64,000 nucleotides of DNA from SLAN01 sp964565375 (GTDB lineage: Bacteria; Spirochaetota; Spirochaetia; DSM-27196; SKKC01): NCBI GenBank assembly GCA_964565375.1, contig CAZMEV010000003.1:9523-73522 (forward strand), read 5' to 3'. This document shows positions 51,952 through 60,444 of the stretch, in pieces. A program made the translations under genes and the position numbers. The notes beneath the pieces are model-generated. The model was not told where the DNA came from. It made no database searches and saw nothing but the letters and a program-made list of their open reading frames with translations. Numbering within the stretch: position 1 is the first letter of the stretch; each line of letters opens with the position of its first letter.

Positions 51952-52989
51952 ATGGCTGTTGTATCCATGAAGAATCTGCTTGAGTCGGGAGTCCATTTCG
52001 GGCATCAGACCAAGCGGTGGGACCCGCGGATGAAAAAATTCATCTTCGCCGAGCGCAACGGGATCCATATTATCGACCTGCAGAAGACCACTGCCGCGAT
52101 CAAGGAAGCGTACGACGCGGTTCGGCAAACGGTCATGCAGAACAAATCCGTGCTTTTCGTAGGCACGAAGAAGCAGGCCCAGGCGGCCATTCAGCGCGAA
52201 GCTGAACAGTGCGGTATGTACTACGTGAACAACCGCTGGCTCGGTGGCATGCTCACCAATTTCGCGACGATCAAAAAGTCGCTCCAACGATTAAAAAAAA
52301 TCGAGAAAATGGAGGTCGACGGGACCTTCGATCAACTCACGAAGAAGGAAGTTTCCGCTTTGAACAAGGAACGCGCCAAACTCGAGCGCAACCTTGGCGG
52401 CATCAAGGACATGAAAGAGCTTCCTGGCATTGTCTTCATTATCGACACCCGAAAAGAGGCGATTGCGGTAGCCGAGGCAAAGCGCATGGGGATTCCTATT
52501 GTTGCTGTGGTGGACACCAACAGCAATCCGGAGGGAATCGACTACCCTATTCCGGGTAACGACGATGCAATTCGCGCGATTACGCTGTTCACGCAGATTA
52601 TCAGCAAGGCCGTTGTGGAAGCAGACAATGAAATCGGCCTCGAGGTAATCGAAAGCATGCAGGACGAGGAAGACGAACAAGCGTACGATCAGGAAGGCCG
52701 GCCCATAGCCGCAGGTACCGTCGACAAAGACGAAGAATCGGAGGAAGATGCCGCCTACGACAGCGATCGCGATTCCGAGGCCGAGGCAAAGCCCGAGCAT
52801 GAGACTGCGCCGGTGGCCGAAATAGTAGAGGAAGAATCGGATGAGGAAGACACGCTCACGGATAAGGATTACACCGACTATAATCCTGACCCATCCGATG
52901 AGAAACGGAGTCTTCCCGAGCAGGAGTTCGTTGAAGACCGGGTAGCCGACGAAGCCGGTATTGACGAAGAAAAGTACTACGAAGAATAG
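51952..52989 (+). CDS. rpsB: 30S ribosomal protein S2 with a long acidic tail
   Basis: The 345-residue protein has the S2 core (MKNLLESGVHFGHQTKRWDP, IDLQKT, FVGTKKQAQ, VNNRWLGGMLTNF, IVFIIDTRKE, VAVVDTNSNPEGIDYPIPGNDDA) and then about 105 extra acidic residues from about 240. The tail is rich in Asp, Glu, Ser and Tyr. S2 is normally about 240 residues. The ATG at 51952 has AGGAGG seven bases upstream. It heads the S2-EF-Ts-RRF-UppS-CdsA-RseP gene run. Confidence 0.97.
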   Translation: MAVVSMKNLLESGVHFGHQTKRWDPRMKKFIFAERNGIHIIDLQKTTAAIKEAYDAVRQTVMQNKSVLFVGTKKQAQAAIQREAEQCGMYYVNNRWLGGMLTNFATIKKSLQRLKKIEKMEVDGTFDQLTKKEVSALNKERAKLERNLGGIKDMKELPGIVFIIDTRKEAIAVAEAKRMGIPIVAVVDTNSNPEGIDYPIPGNDDAIRAITLFTQIISKAVVEADNEIGLEVIESMQDEEDEQAYDQEGRPIAAGTVDKDEESEEDAAYDSDRDSEAEAKPEHETAPVAEIVEEESDEEDTLTDKDYTDYNPDPSDEKRSLPEQEFVEDRVADEAGIDEEKYYEE

Positions 52990-53019
52990 AATAATTCACG
53001 ACCAACGGAGAGTAGACCA

Positions 53020-53868
53020 TTGGCAGTCAGTGCAAGTGATGTGAAAAAACTCCGGGATAAAACCGGAGCTGGAATGATGGAGTGCAAGAAGGCGCTTGTC
53101 GAAGCTGAAGGGGATTTCGGCAAGGCCGAGAAGATCCTCAAGGAACTCGGCCTCGCGGCTGCTGCGAAACGCGGCGGCCGTGCTACCAATGAGGGCCGAA
53201 TTTTCACCCATATCGGCGAGTCGCGGGCCGCCATCGTTGAGGTGGCATGTGAAACCGACTTTGTAGCGAGGAACGAGACGTTCATCGCCCTTGGGAAGGA
53301 TCTCGCTGCGGAGGCGGCTGAACGCGGTCTTCAGGCTCCCGACGAGAGCATGGAGTCCAAAGTAAAAGACGCGATCAGCACGATTAAGGAAAACATGAAC
53401 GTGCGGCGCGTTGAGACTCTCGAGCTCGGCAGTAGCCACCTTGCGATCGACTATATACACGGCGAAGGTGGCAGCCTCGGTGTTATCGTAGTGCTCGACG
53501 TCGAGAACCCCGAACTCAAAGAAAACGAGCAGGTCAAACAGTTTGCATTCGACCTGGCGCTTCATGTTGCTGCGTTCAATCCGACGTTTCTTTCCCGGGA
53601 AACCGTGGACAAGACCTACCTCGAAGAACAGGAGTCGGTGTTCCGCAAACAAGCGGAGAATATGGGTAAGCCGGAGAAAGTATTGCAGGGCATCGTTCAG
53701 GGGAAGATGAAGAAGCACCTCGCCGAAATCTGTTTCACTGAGCAGCCCTTTGTGAAAGACGATAAGCGCTCGGTAGCCGAAGTTGCGAAAGATGTCGGAA
53801 AAGAGGTCGGTGCGAACATCTCCATCGTCGATTTCCGGTATTTCCGAGTGGGACAGGAAGTGGAATAA
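53020..53868 (+). CDS. tsf: Elongation factor Ts
   Basis: The 282-residue protein matches EF-Ts, the nucleotide-exchange factor of EF-Tu: SASDVKKLRDKTGAGMMECKKALVEAEGD, GRIFTHIGESRAAIVEVACETDFVARN, HVAAFNPTFLS and FRYFRVGQEVE. Translation starts at TTG, with GGAG nine bases ahead. The gene follows rpsB by 30 bases. Confidence 0.97.
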   Translation: MAVSASDVKKLRDKTGAGMMECKKALVEAEGDFGKAEKILKELGLAAAAKRGGRATNEGRIFTHIGESRAAIVEVACETDFVARNETFIALGKDLAAEAAERGLQAPDESMESKVKDAISTIKENMNVRRVETLELGSSHLAIDYIHGEGGSLGVIVVLDVENPELKENEQVKQFAFDLALHVAAFNPTFLSRETVDKTYLEEQESVFRKQAENMGKPEKVLQGIVQGKMKKHLAEICFTEQPFVKDDKRSVAEVAKDVGKEVGANISIVDFRYFRVGQEVE

Positions 53869-53874
53869 ACAACT

Positions 53875-54429
53875 ATGCAAGAAGTAATTAAGGACGCCGA
53901 AGACCGCATGAAGAAATCAATCGAAGCGGTCACGGATGACCTTGGTTCCATTCGAACAGGGCGGGCATCTGCCGCCCTGTTCGACAAGATCAAGGTCGAT
54001 TATTACGGAGCCCCGACGCCGCTTAACCAGCTGGCGACAATCAGCGTTCCCGAAGCACGACTGGTTGTTATTCAGCCCTGGGACAAAAGCGCGATGGGCG
54101 AAATCGAGAAGGCCATCCAGAAATCAGAGTTATCCCTTAATCCCAACAACGACGGCAAGGTGATCAGGATAAACATCCCGCCGTTAACTGAAGAACGGCG
54201 TAAGGATTACGTAAAGCTGGCAAAGGAAAAAGCCGAACAGGGACGAGTGTCTGTTCGCAACATACGACGGGATTCGCTCGACACGCTCAAGAGTCTCGAG
54301 AAGGACGGGGATATCTCCGAAGACGAGTTCAAGCGCTACGAGGACGAAATTCAGAAACTGGCGGACAAGTACGTCGGACAGATCAACGACCTCCTGGAGT
54401 CCAAGGAAAAGGAAATCCTCGAGATCTGA
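53875..54429 (+). CDS. frr: Ribosome recycling factor
   Basis: The 184-residue protein matches RRF: MKKSIEAVTDDLGSIRTGRASAALFDKIKVDYYG, WDKSAMGEIEKAIQKSELSLNPNNDG, and PPLTEERRKDYVKLAKEKAEQGRVSVRNIRRD. RRF splits the post-termination ribosome with EF-G. Normal length. It starts 6 bases after tsf. Confidence 0.98.
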   Translation: MQEVIKDAEDRMKKSIEAVTDDLGSIRTGRASAALFDKIKVDYYGAPTPLNQLATISVPEARLVVIQPWDKSAMGEIEKAIQKSELSLNPNNDGKVIRINIPPLTEERRKDYVKLAKEKAEQGRVSVRNIRRDSLDTLKSLEKDGDISEDEFKRYEDEIQKLADKYVGQINDLLESKEKEILEI

Positions 54430-54431
54430 TT

Positions 54432-55160
54432 ATGGCCACAAGCGAGCTGCGGGATATCGACTCAGCCGCCCTCCCGGAACACGTCGGGATTATCATGGAC
54501 GGTAACCGACGCTGGGCAAAACTCAATGGGCTGAAAGCAACGAAGGGACACGAAGAGGGGCTCAAGAGCGCAAAAGCGGCGGTTCGAGCGGCTGCGGCCG
54601 CAGGGGTTCCCGCGCTGTCGTTCTATACGTTCTCTACCGAAAACTGGAAACGTGATCCGCTGGAAGTGCGCTTCCTGCTCGGCCTCGTGAAACGACTTCG
54701 TGACGAGTTTGACTTTTACGAGGAGTTCGGGGTCCGGGTCGTCCACAGTGGAGATCTCGAAGCCCTCCCCGGGGAAGTACGTGAACCCATTCAGGAGACG
54801 CTTGAGTATACCCGCCGGAATACCAATGTAACCGTCAACCTGGCGATTAACTACGGCGGACGCAATGAGCTTCTTCGCGCAGTTGCCCGGATGCGGGAAG
54901 CAGGAGCGTGGGATACGCCACATGAGATACCGGATGAGCACACTGTTCATCAGTTTCTGGACCAGCCGGAACTTCCTGATATGGATATGGTTATCCGTAC
55001 CGGAGACCGGTACCGGCTGAGTAACTTTTTTATATGGCAGACAGCGTACGCGGAGCTGGTCTTCCTCCCTGTTCTATGGCCGGATTGGAACGAACAGCAC
55101 TTCTATGAGGCTATCCGGGAGTTTCAAAGCCGGAAACGGACATTCGGGGGAAATTCGTGA
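54432..55160 (+). CDS. uppS: Isoprenyl transferase (undecaprenyl diphosphate synthase)
   Basis: The 242-residue protein has the cis-prenyltransferase pattern: HVGIIMDGNRRWAK with the catalytic Asp, FYTFSTENWKRDPLEV, INYGGRNELLRA, and the diphosphate-binding RTGDRYRLSNFFIWQ. The usual middle box reads RTSGEQRLSNF, so the serine/glycine positions are changed while both Arg stay. It makes the C55 lipid carrier for cell-wall synthesis. It overlaps cdsA by four bases. Confidence 0.95.
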   Translation: MATSELRDIDSAALPEHVGIIMDGNRRWAKLNGLKATKGHEEGLKSAKAAVRAAAAAGVPALSFYTFSTENWKRDPLEVRFLLGLVKRLRDEFDFYEEFGVRVVHSGDLEALPGEVREPIQETLEYTRRNTNVTVNLAINYGGRNELLRAVARMREAGAWDTPHEIPDEHTVHQFLDQPELPDMDMVIRTGDRYRLSNFFIWQTAYAELVFLPVLWPDWNEQHFYEAIREFQSRKRTFGGNS

Positions 55161-56014
55161 AAGTCAGCAACTTTCTGCTCCGGTTTATGGTGTTTGTAGT
55201 AGCAATCCCCCTGCTCTTCGCGGCGGTACTCGCTGTGCCGGAACCGAACTACCCCCTCTTCCTTGCAATTGTCCTTGTCGCTGCGGCGCTCAGCGGGAGG
55301 GAATCGGCAGGGCTTTTTCTGTATCCCGACGATGACTATCCCGGCAGCCCCATTGTTACGGCACTGCTCGGACTGATCATTCCTGTGGGAACGGCGCTTG
55401 TCATTTTTGACCTGATTGCCGAGCATGCGATCCTTGCCTCGATAGTAATCAGTTTCGCCTTGATAACTGCCGGCCAGGTATTCCGAAAAGGGCCGGATAG
55501 TATACGCAGAATAGTCCCGAGTATCGGCGGACACACCTTAACCCTGCTCTACCCCGGAGTATTTCTTGGATACGCGGTACGCCTGACCTCGCTTCCCGAC
55601 GCAGGCGCCTTAATCGTGGTATTTCTGGCAGCTGTGTTCTTCAATGATACCATGGCATACGTCACGGGAAGACTATTCGGAAGAAATACACAGGGGATCG
55701 TATCCATAAGCCCGAACAAAAGTCTTGCTGGATTCCTCGGAGGGCTTGTATTCTCGCCGCTTTCTATCGTGGTGGCCGAGCTGATCCTTCCGGGGCTTTT
55801 CCCCGGTCATTTTGCTATACGCATTGTTTTCGGATTCCTGATCGGCCTGACGGTAATCCTTGGTGATCTTGTTGAAAGTGGTATAAAGCGCTCTGCGGGG
55901 GTGAAAGACTCGGGGAGCCTTATTCCTGGTCGAGGCGGAATTCTCGACTCAATAGACTCCCCCGTATTCGTAGCGCCATTCTTCTATTATCTTTATCTTG
56001 CGCTCTTCCTGTAA
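55157..56014 (+). CDS. cdsA: Phosphatidate cytidylyltransferase
   Basis: The 285-residue multi-pass membrane protein ends in the CdsA signature: RLFGRNTQGIVSISPNKSLAGFLGG and GDLVESGIKRSAGVKDSGSLIPGRGGILDSIDSP, with acidic metal ligands. It makes CDP-diacylglycerol for phospholipids. The GTG start overlaps the uppS stop. Confidence 0.95.
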   Translation: MKVSNFLLRFMVFVVAIPLLFAAVLAVPEPNYPLFLAIVLVAAALSGRESAGLFLYPDDDYPGSPIVTALLGLIIPVGTALVIFDLIAEHAILASIVISFALITAGQVFRKGPDSIRRIVPSIGGHTLTLLYPGVFLGYAVRLTSLPDAGALIVVFLAAVFFNDTMAYVTGRLFGRNTQGIVSISPNKSLAGFLGGLVFSPLSIVVAELILPGLFPGHFAIRIVFGFLIGLTVILGDLVESGIKRSAGVKDSGSLIPGRGGILDSIDSPVFVAPFFYYLYLALFL

Positions 56015-56055
56015 GGTGCGGCAACACGCTATACTTGTAACAACTAGGACTTTAT

Positions 56056-57414
56056 ATGTTTCTGACGATTTTGCTTGGACTTCTCGGCCTCGGACTCGTT
56101 GTATTTGTGCATGAAGCGGGGCATTTGCTTGCTGCAAAAGCCGTTGGAGTCGAAGTGGAGGCGTTCTCCATCGGCTGGGGAAGAACGCTGATATCACGTA
56201 AATGGGGCGAAACCGACTATCGGCTCAGTCTCTTTCCGCTTGGCGGATACTGTAAGATGAAGGGTGAAGCCTCGTTCCAGAAGGCGGTGGAAGAGAACGC
56301 CGAAGAACTCCCGAGAGAAGAAGGATCGTTCTACGGCGCCAGTGTCTGGCGCCGTGTAGTTATTCTTATAGCCGGACCTGCCGCGAACCTTTTATTCGCA
56401 ATACTCGTGCTTTCTCTTATCTGGTTTTTCGGATTCTCGTTCGAGACTTTCGAGAATCGAATCGTTATCGCAGCGGAGTACCAGGAACAGACCGTAGCGG
56501 GTGAGCAATCCCCCGCTTTGGAGGCAGACCTGGAAACCGGCGACCGGATTGTTTCGATTAACGGAGAGGAAACGCCGTATTTCCGAAATATCCAGCGAGA
56601 AGTTTCGGGGTCTGCCGATCGCCGGATTACCCTCACAGTGGAACGAAACAGCGAACGGCTCACGGTCGAGACTACACCTCGCCTCGACCCCGCTACCGGG
56701 GCAGGTTTTATAGGAATTGCCCCCTGGATTGAACCGGTCGTAGGAGAGGTCAGCGGCAGCGCACGCGTAGCAGGTCTCAGACCGGGAGACAGAATTCTTC
56801 GCGTAGACGGACAGGACGTACCTCACAGTCTGGCTTTTTCGGCTGCGCTCCAGGATGGCGGGGCCAGTGTCGAAATTGATTACGAGCGCAACGGCGAAGA
56901 ACAACGGACCCGACTGGCTCCGGACAGCGAAGACGGACGACGCATCGCCGGTGTTTCATTTGAAACGGTAACCGGGGAAAGCCAGGAATACGGATTTGCC
57001 GGAGCATTCGCACGTGGCACCTCGGAAACCTTTGAAACTATGGCCCTTACCGTGAGAGGCATTGCAACGCTTTTCAGAGGCGTCGATGTAACGCAGGCAG
57101 TTGCCGGACCTGCCCGCATTGTGTATCTCACCGGGGAGGTCGCATCCCAGGGATTCAACGTCGGCGTTGGTGCCGGGTTGTCCTCCCTGTTCAATTTTCT
57201 TGGACTGCTGAGTGTTATTCTCTGTTTCATGAATCTGCTGCCGATACCGGTCTTCGACGGGGGGCAGATAGTAATCAGTCTTGCAGAAGGGATCCGGCGT
57301 AAACCATTTACGCCCCGCACAATGCAGCGCTACCAGATGGTCGGAGCGCTCATGGTATTCGCTCTGCTCATATTCGCAATAACAGCCGATTTTCTCTTTT
57401 TCACAGGAGGATGA
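56056..57414 (+). CDS. rseP: RseP-family site-2 metalloprotease
   Basis: The 452-residue membrane protein has the zinc site VVFVHEAGHLLAAKAVGV in the first membrane segment, LSLFPLGGYCKMKGE, two PDZ domains (about 140-320), and the C-terminal NLLPIPVFDGGQIV with the third zinc ligand. It cleaves membrane-bound anti-sigma factors or signal peptides within the membrane. It ends 3 bases before the beta-propeller gene, suggesting co-transcription. Confidence 0.96.
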   Translation: MFLTILLGLLGLGLVVFVHEAGHLLAAKAVGVEVEAFSIGWGRTLISRKWGETDYRLSLFPLGGYCKMKGEASFQKAVEENAEELPREEGSFYGASVWRRVVILIAGPAANLLFAILVLSLIWFFGFSFETFENRIVIAAEYQEQTVAGEQSPALEADLETGDRIVSINGEETPYFRNIQREVSGSADRRITLTVERNSERLTVETTPRLDPATGAGFIGIAPWIEPVVGEVSGSARVAGLRPGDRILRVDGQDVPHSLAFSAALQDGGASVEIDYERNGEEQRTRLAPDSEDGRRIAGVSFETVTGESQEYGFAGAFARGTSETFETMALTVRGIATLFRGVDVTQAVAGPARIVYLTGEVASQGFNVGVGAGLSSLFNFLGLLSVILCFMNLLPIPVFDGGQIVISLAEGIRRKPFTPRTMQRYQMVGALMVFALLIFAITADFLFFTGG

Positions 57415-57417
57415 GCC

Positions 57418-59829
57418 TTGGTCCAGCGTTTCACCCGAAGTCACACATACCTCGCCGGAGGCACACGCTGCCGGAACGTATTCTGTGCGGGCTTAATACT
57501 GTTCACCGTACTATCCGCTGTAACCGCCTTCGCTCAGCCCGACCTGATCGTGAATACAAGCCATCAGGGCAGCGTGGAACAGCTCCAGTTTAACGAGGCG
57601 GAACAGCTGCTTGTCTCCGGTGGTTCCGATGGGTCGGTCCGGGTCTGGAACGCGGAAACACAGGAGCTTATTCGCAGTCTTCAAGTATCCCAGCTGCCGA
57701 TTCGACGCCTTGCAGCGCATCCCGAGCGTCCCGAGATTGCCGTCGTTGTCCGAACCACTGAAGGCTACCGACTTTCAGTATGGGACTATATGGAGCGCGA
57801 GGAACTTTATTTTGAAGAGACCACCTCTGAACCACTGCACCTGAGCTACAGTCCTCAGGGTACGTGGCTTGTGTACTCTCGGACCGCATCGGACAGCGTA
57901 GTGACCCTGAACTCTCGCACCGGCGAGCGCGAGGACCGCATTGGAGCCGGTACAGGTATTGTCGGCTATTTCACAATCGGCAGCAGTGAAGCAAACATCA
58001 TGACGTACGCGCCGGCAAACGGGCGAATTCAGTACCGGAGTCTTGAAGAGGGTGAAGTACTCCAGAGCGATTCCACGCTCAACAATCTGCAGAATATGCA
58101 TGTTCTGCAAAACCGGAGGTTCGCCGCCGCCCGCGATGGAGACGACCTCGTTGTCATCGATATTCTCGACGGAAGTGAGCGTGACCGGGTTGAAAGAAGG
58201 CGAATACGGGATATCGTCGTTGACGCCGACACAGGGAGAATAGCCGTACTCCACGGGCAGGCTGGAACCCGCGGAATAGAAGTTTACGAGTTTGCGGATG
58301 AGTCCCTGTCTCTTGTGGAGGAATACGATCGGTCGCTGACGCAGGATATCAGTGCAATAGAGTTCATTTTTGGAGAGGTGTTCTCCGGCGGACCATCCGG
58401 ACGCCTTGCACTTCTCGATGGTGAAAGCCTCGACGTGTTCGCTGAAAATGTGCTTCTGCCCGTCCGGTCGGTCGCCTTCGGTGAATTCTCAATGCTTGTA
58501 ACCGCCAGCAACTACGCCAGTTCAATCCAGTCCGACTTTTTCGGCTCAACGAGCCTCGACGGAGAGGAACACACACGGGAACGCCGATCAGGTACTCTCG
58601 AGGACACATCGGATGAAGAGCGCGGCGATGTCGAACTCGTTGATCCACGCGGGGAGCGAATCGTCTTAAGCGAGCGTTTTTCCAATAGGGGAAGCAGTTT
58701 TACGACGCGGCGTGCCCTGCAACGTATAAGCCCCGAGCTGGAACTTTCCCGTTCCGATGCATTCGGGCGCGACCGGCTTCCCCAGGGCACTGAGGGAATG
58801 ACCGAGCGTGATATAACCATCAGTTACCTTGAGAATGCCCCCTGGGGCGAGACGGTTGAAACCCCGCCGAACCTTTACACAACACTCGACAGCCGTATAC
58901 TGCTGTGGGATTCACCCGATCTTTCAACAAGCATTTTCGAGCACGACGGCACAATATCCCGGATACCTGAAAGCCGTGACACGCCTGTACGCAGCCTTGT
59001 AGGACATGATGCGGCGGTCACGCTTCTGTATGATGACGGACTCGCCGAGCAGCGACACCCGATCACCTTTGATGTTGTTCAGGATTATGAAGTCGGTGAA
59101 GCCGACACCGCCGCCTTTATTCGCGACTCGATGCTTCTCGTCGGGCGCAACGCCAGCGGCCGGGCAGGGTCCGCACTGATTCGCATTGATCCTGAAACCG
59201 GTGAAACCGTGAATCTCGATACAGAGGCGTTCTATGTATTCCGTATGGCTGTCGACAGGCGCAGGGGCGCAGCCTATGTGCTCGGTCTTGGACGGGGCGA
59301 TAACGGCCTTGTGACCACCGTCGAACGGATAACCGGTGACGGCTTGCGTGAAACAGAGCTTCTATTTGAAGTGCCCGCCGAGGATCTCGAAGCCGACGTC
59401 ACAGTCGATGAGCAGACCGGCGTCGTCTACGTTGCCGCGGGTCTCGACGGGGTCATCGTCTGGGACGGCGAGGATACCAGAACTCTACCCCAGACCGATC
59501 ACCTCGCCAGACGTCTGATAACCGGACGTGGCAAAATCCTGTCGGTCAACGGGAATGGAACCATAAGCATCTGGAATCAGGCTTCCGAACAGCATCTGGG
59601 GGATGTGTATCTGTTCGAAGACAAGCGCTGGCTGGCTCTCGGAGCTGATGGTGGCTATTTCACCGCTGAGGACATGACCGTGACCGACTTACTGCGAACT
59701 CCCGCCGACGACATACAGATATCCGATCGACGCGTAACCCTGCCGGTTACGCTCAGCGCGGCGGAGTACGACCGAGGGGTTGACCTTGATGACGTTCTAC
59801 GGTCCCTCGGCAGGCGTGACACCAACTGA
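57418..59829 (+). CDS. Exported beta-propeller (WD40-like) protein
   Basis: The 803-residue product starts at TTG with AGGAGG seven bases ahead. A signal peptide (VFCAGLILFTVLSAVTAFAQ) is followed by WD40-like repeats, for example NEAEQLLVSGGSDGSVRVWNAETQELIRSL and INGNGTISIWNQASEQHLGDVYLF. A central, charged, non-repeat part (about 380-470, with HTRERRSGTLEDTSDEERG) separates two propeller regions. It may be a periplasmic scaffold, and its position after rseP suggests a link with envelope sensing. The stop codon is the first unit of the downstream tandem array. Confidence 0.8.
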   Translation: MVQRFTRSHTYLAGGTRCRNVFCAGLILFTVLSAVTAFAQPDLIVNTSHQGSVEQLQFNEAEQLLVSGGSDGSVRVWNAETQELIRSLQVSQLPIRRLAAHPERPEIAVVVRTTEGYRLSVWDYMEREELYFEETTSEPLHLSYSPQGTWLVYSRTASDSVVTLNSRTGEREDRIGAGTGIVGYFTIGSSEANIMTYAPANGRIQYRSLEEGEVLQSDSTLNNLQNMHVLQNRRFAAARDGDDLVVIDILDGSERDRVERRRIRDIVVDADTGRIAVLHGQAGTRGIEVYEFADESLSLVEEYDRSLTQDISAIEFIFGEVFSGGPSGRLALLDGESLDVFAENVLLPVRSVAFGEFSMLVTASNYASSIQSDFFGSTSLDGEEHTRERRSGTLEDTSDEERGDVELVDPRGERIVLSERFSNRGSSFTTRRALQRISPELELSRSDAFGRDRLPQGTEGMTERDITISYLENAPWGETVETPPNLYTTLDSRILLWDSPDLSTSIFEHDGTISRIPESRDTPVRSLVGHDAAVTLLYDDGLAEQRHPITFDVVQDYEVGEADTAAFIRDSMLLVGRNASGRAGSALIRIDPETGETVNLDTEAFYVFRMAVDRRRGAAYVLGLGRGDNGLVTTVERITGDGLRETELLFEVPAEDLEADVTVDEQTGVVYVAAGLDGVIVWDGEDTRTLPQTDHLARRLITGRGKILSVNGNGTISIWNQASEQHLGDVYLFEDKRWLALGADGGYFTAEDMTVTDLLRTPADDIQISDRRVTLPVTLSAAEYDRGVDLDDVLRSLGRRDTN

Positions 59830-60100
59830 CTCCGGCCATCAACTGAGGCATAGCCACCCACGTGGTCCGGGTCACCAACCGGGGCATAGCCACCCACGTG
59901 GTCCGGGTCACCAACCCGGACACAGCCACGAACTGAGNNNNNNNNNNNNNNNNNNNNNNNNNNNNNNNNNNNNNNNNNNNNNNNNNNNNNNNNNNNNNNN
60001 NNNNNNNNNNNNNNNNNNNNNNNNNNNNNNNNNNNNNGGCATAGCCACCCACGTGGTCCGGGTCACCAACCCGGACACAGCCACGAACTGAGGCGGAGCC
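59821..60100. repeat. 18/36-bp tandem array beginning at the stop codon of the beta-propeller gene
   Basis: Units of 18 bases run head to tail: a form like ACCAACCCGGACACAGCC alternates with ACCCACGTGGTCCGGGTC, giving a 36-base higher-order period. The first unit (ACCAACTGACTCCGGCC) contains the TGA stop at 59827-59829. A 100-N gap (59938-60037) interrupts the array, and the same units resume after it. The array ends before the ComFB gene. Confidence 0.9.
59938..60037. other. Assembly gap of 100 N in the 18/36-bp array
   Basis: Exactly 100 N between matching units of the array. The true copy number is unknown. Confidence 0.95.
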
Positions 60101-60123
60101 GTGCGTCAATTCGATCAGATAAA

Positions 60124-60411
60124 TCAGATCGGAGGGTTTTCCGATACTTTTCGAATAGCTTCTCTTACAGCCTCGCGGACCTCGGCAGCCCGCTCCTCAT
60201 CCTCCGCCTGGGCGTAGAGACGCCCCATAAGGTTGGCCCTGTATTTCGGACGTACGTGGTTCAACGCGTAGGCTGCCATATCAAGTACGCACTCTTCACT
60301 GCGGCAAACCTCTTCCCCAGCTTCATCGAGCTGTCGCTCAAGCTCATCAAATACAAGTCGTTCGCTGTCATTGGTAAGATCTTCGAGATTATATCGCTGT
60401 TCCAGTGCCAT
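60124..60411 (-). CDS. ComFB-domain protein
   Basis: The 95-residue protein fits the ComFB family: NLEDLTNDSERLVFDELERQL, two Cys in EEVCRSEECVLDMAAYALNHVRPKYRANLMGRLY, and an acidic C-terminus. ComFB-like proteins were first known from the Bacillus competence operon, and homologues in cyanobacteria and other bacteria have been reported to bind cyclic nucleotides or dinucleotides. The ligand here is unknown. The reverse-strand stop lies in a 9-base direct repeat (ATCTGATTT/ATCTGATCG). It follows dnaB on the same strand with a 33-base gap. Confidence 0.83.
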   Translation of the reverse strand: MALEQRYNLEDLTNDSERLVFDELERQLDEAGEEVCRSEECVLDMAAYALNHVRPKYRANLMGRLYAQAEDEERAAEVREAVREAIRKVSENPPI

Positions 60412-60444
60412 CCTGATTCCTCCCCTTCGCCGAGCGGCTTAAGC

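Noticed and set aside
59821..60100. CRISPR-like array
   Set aside because: Units are directly adjacent with no unique spacers, and no cas genes are present.
60105..60135. 9-base direct repeat ATCTGATTT/ATCTGATCG at the ComFB stop codon
   Set aside because: It fits the stop-codon duplication pattern but is too short to exclude chance.
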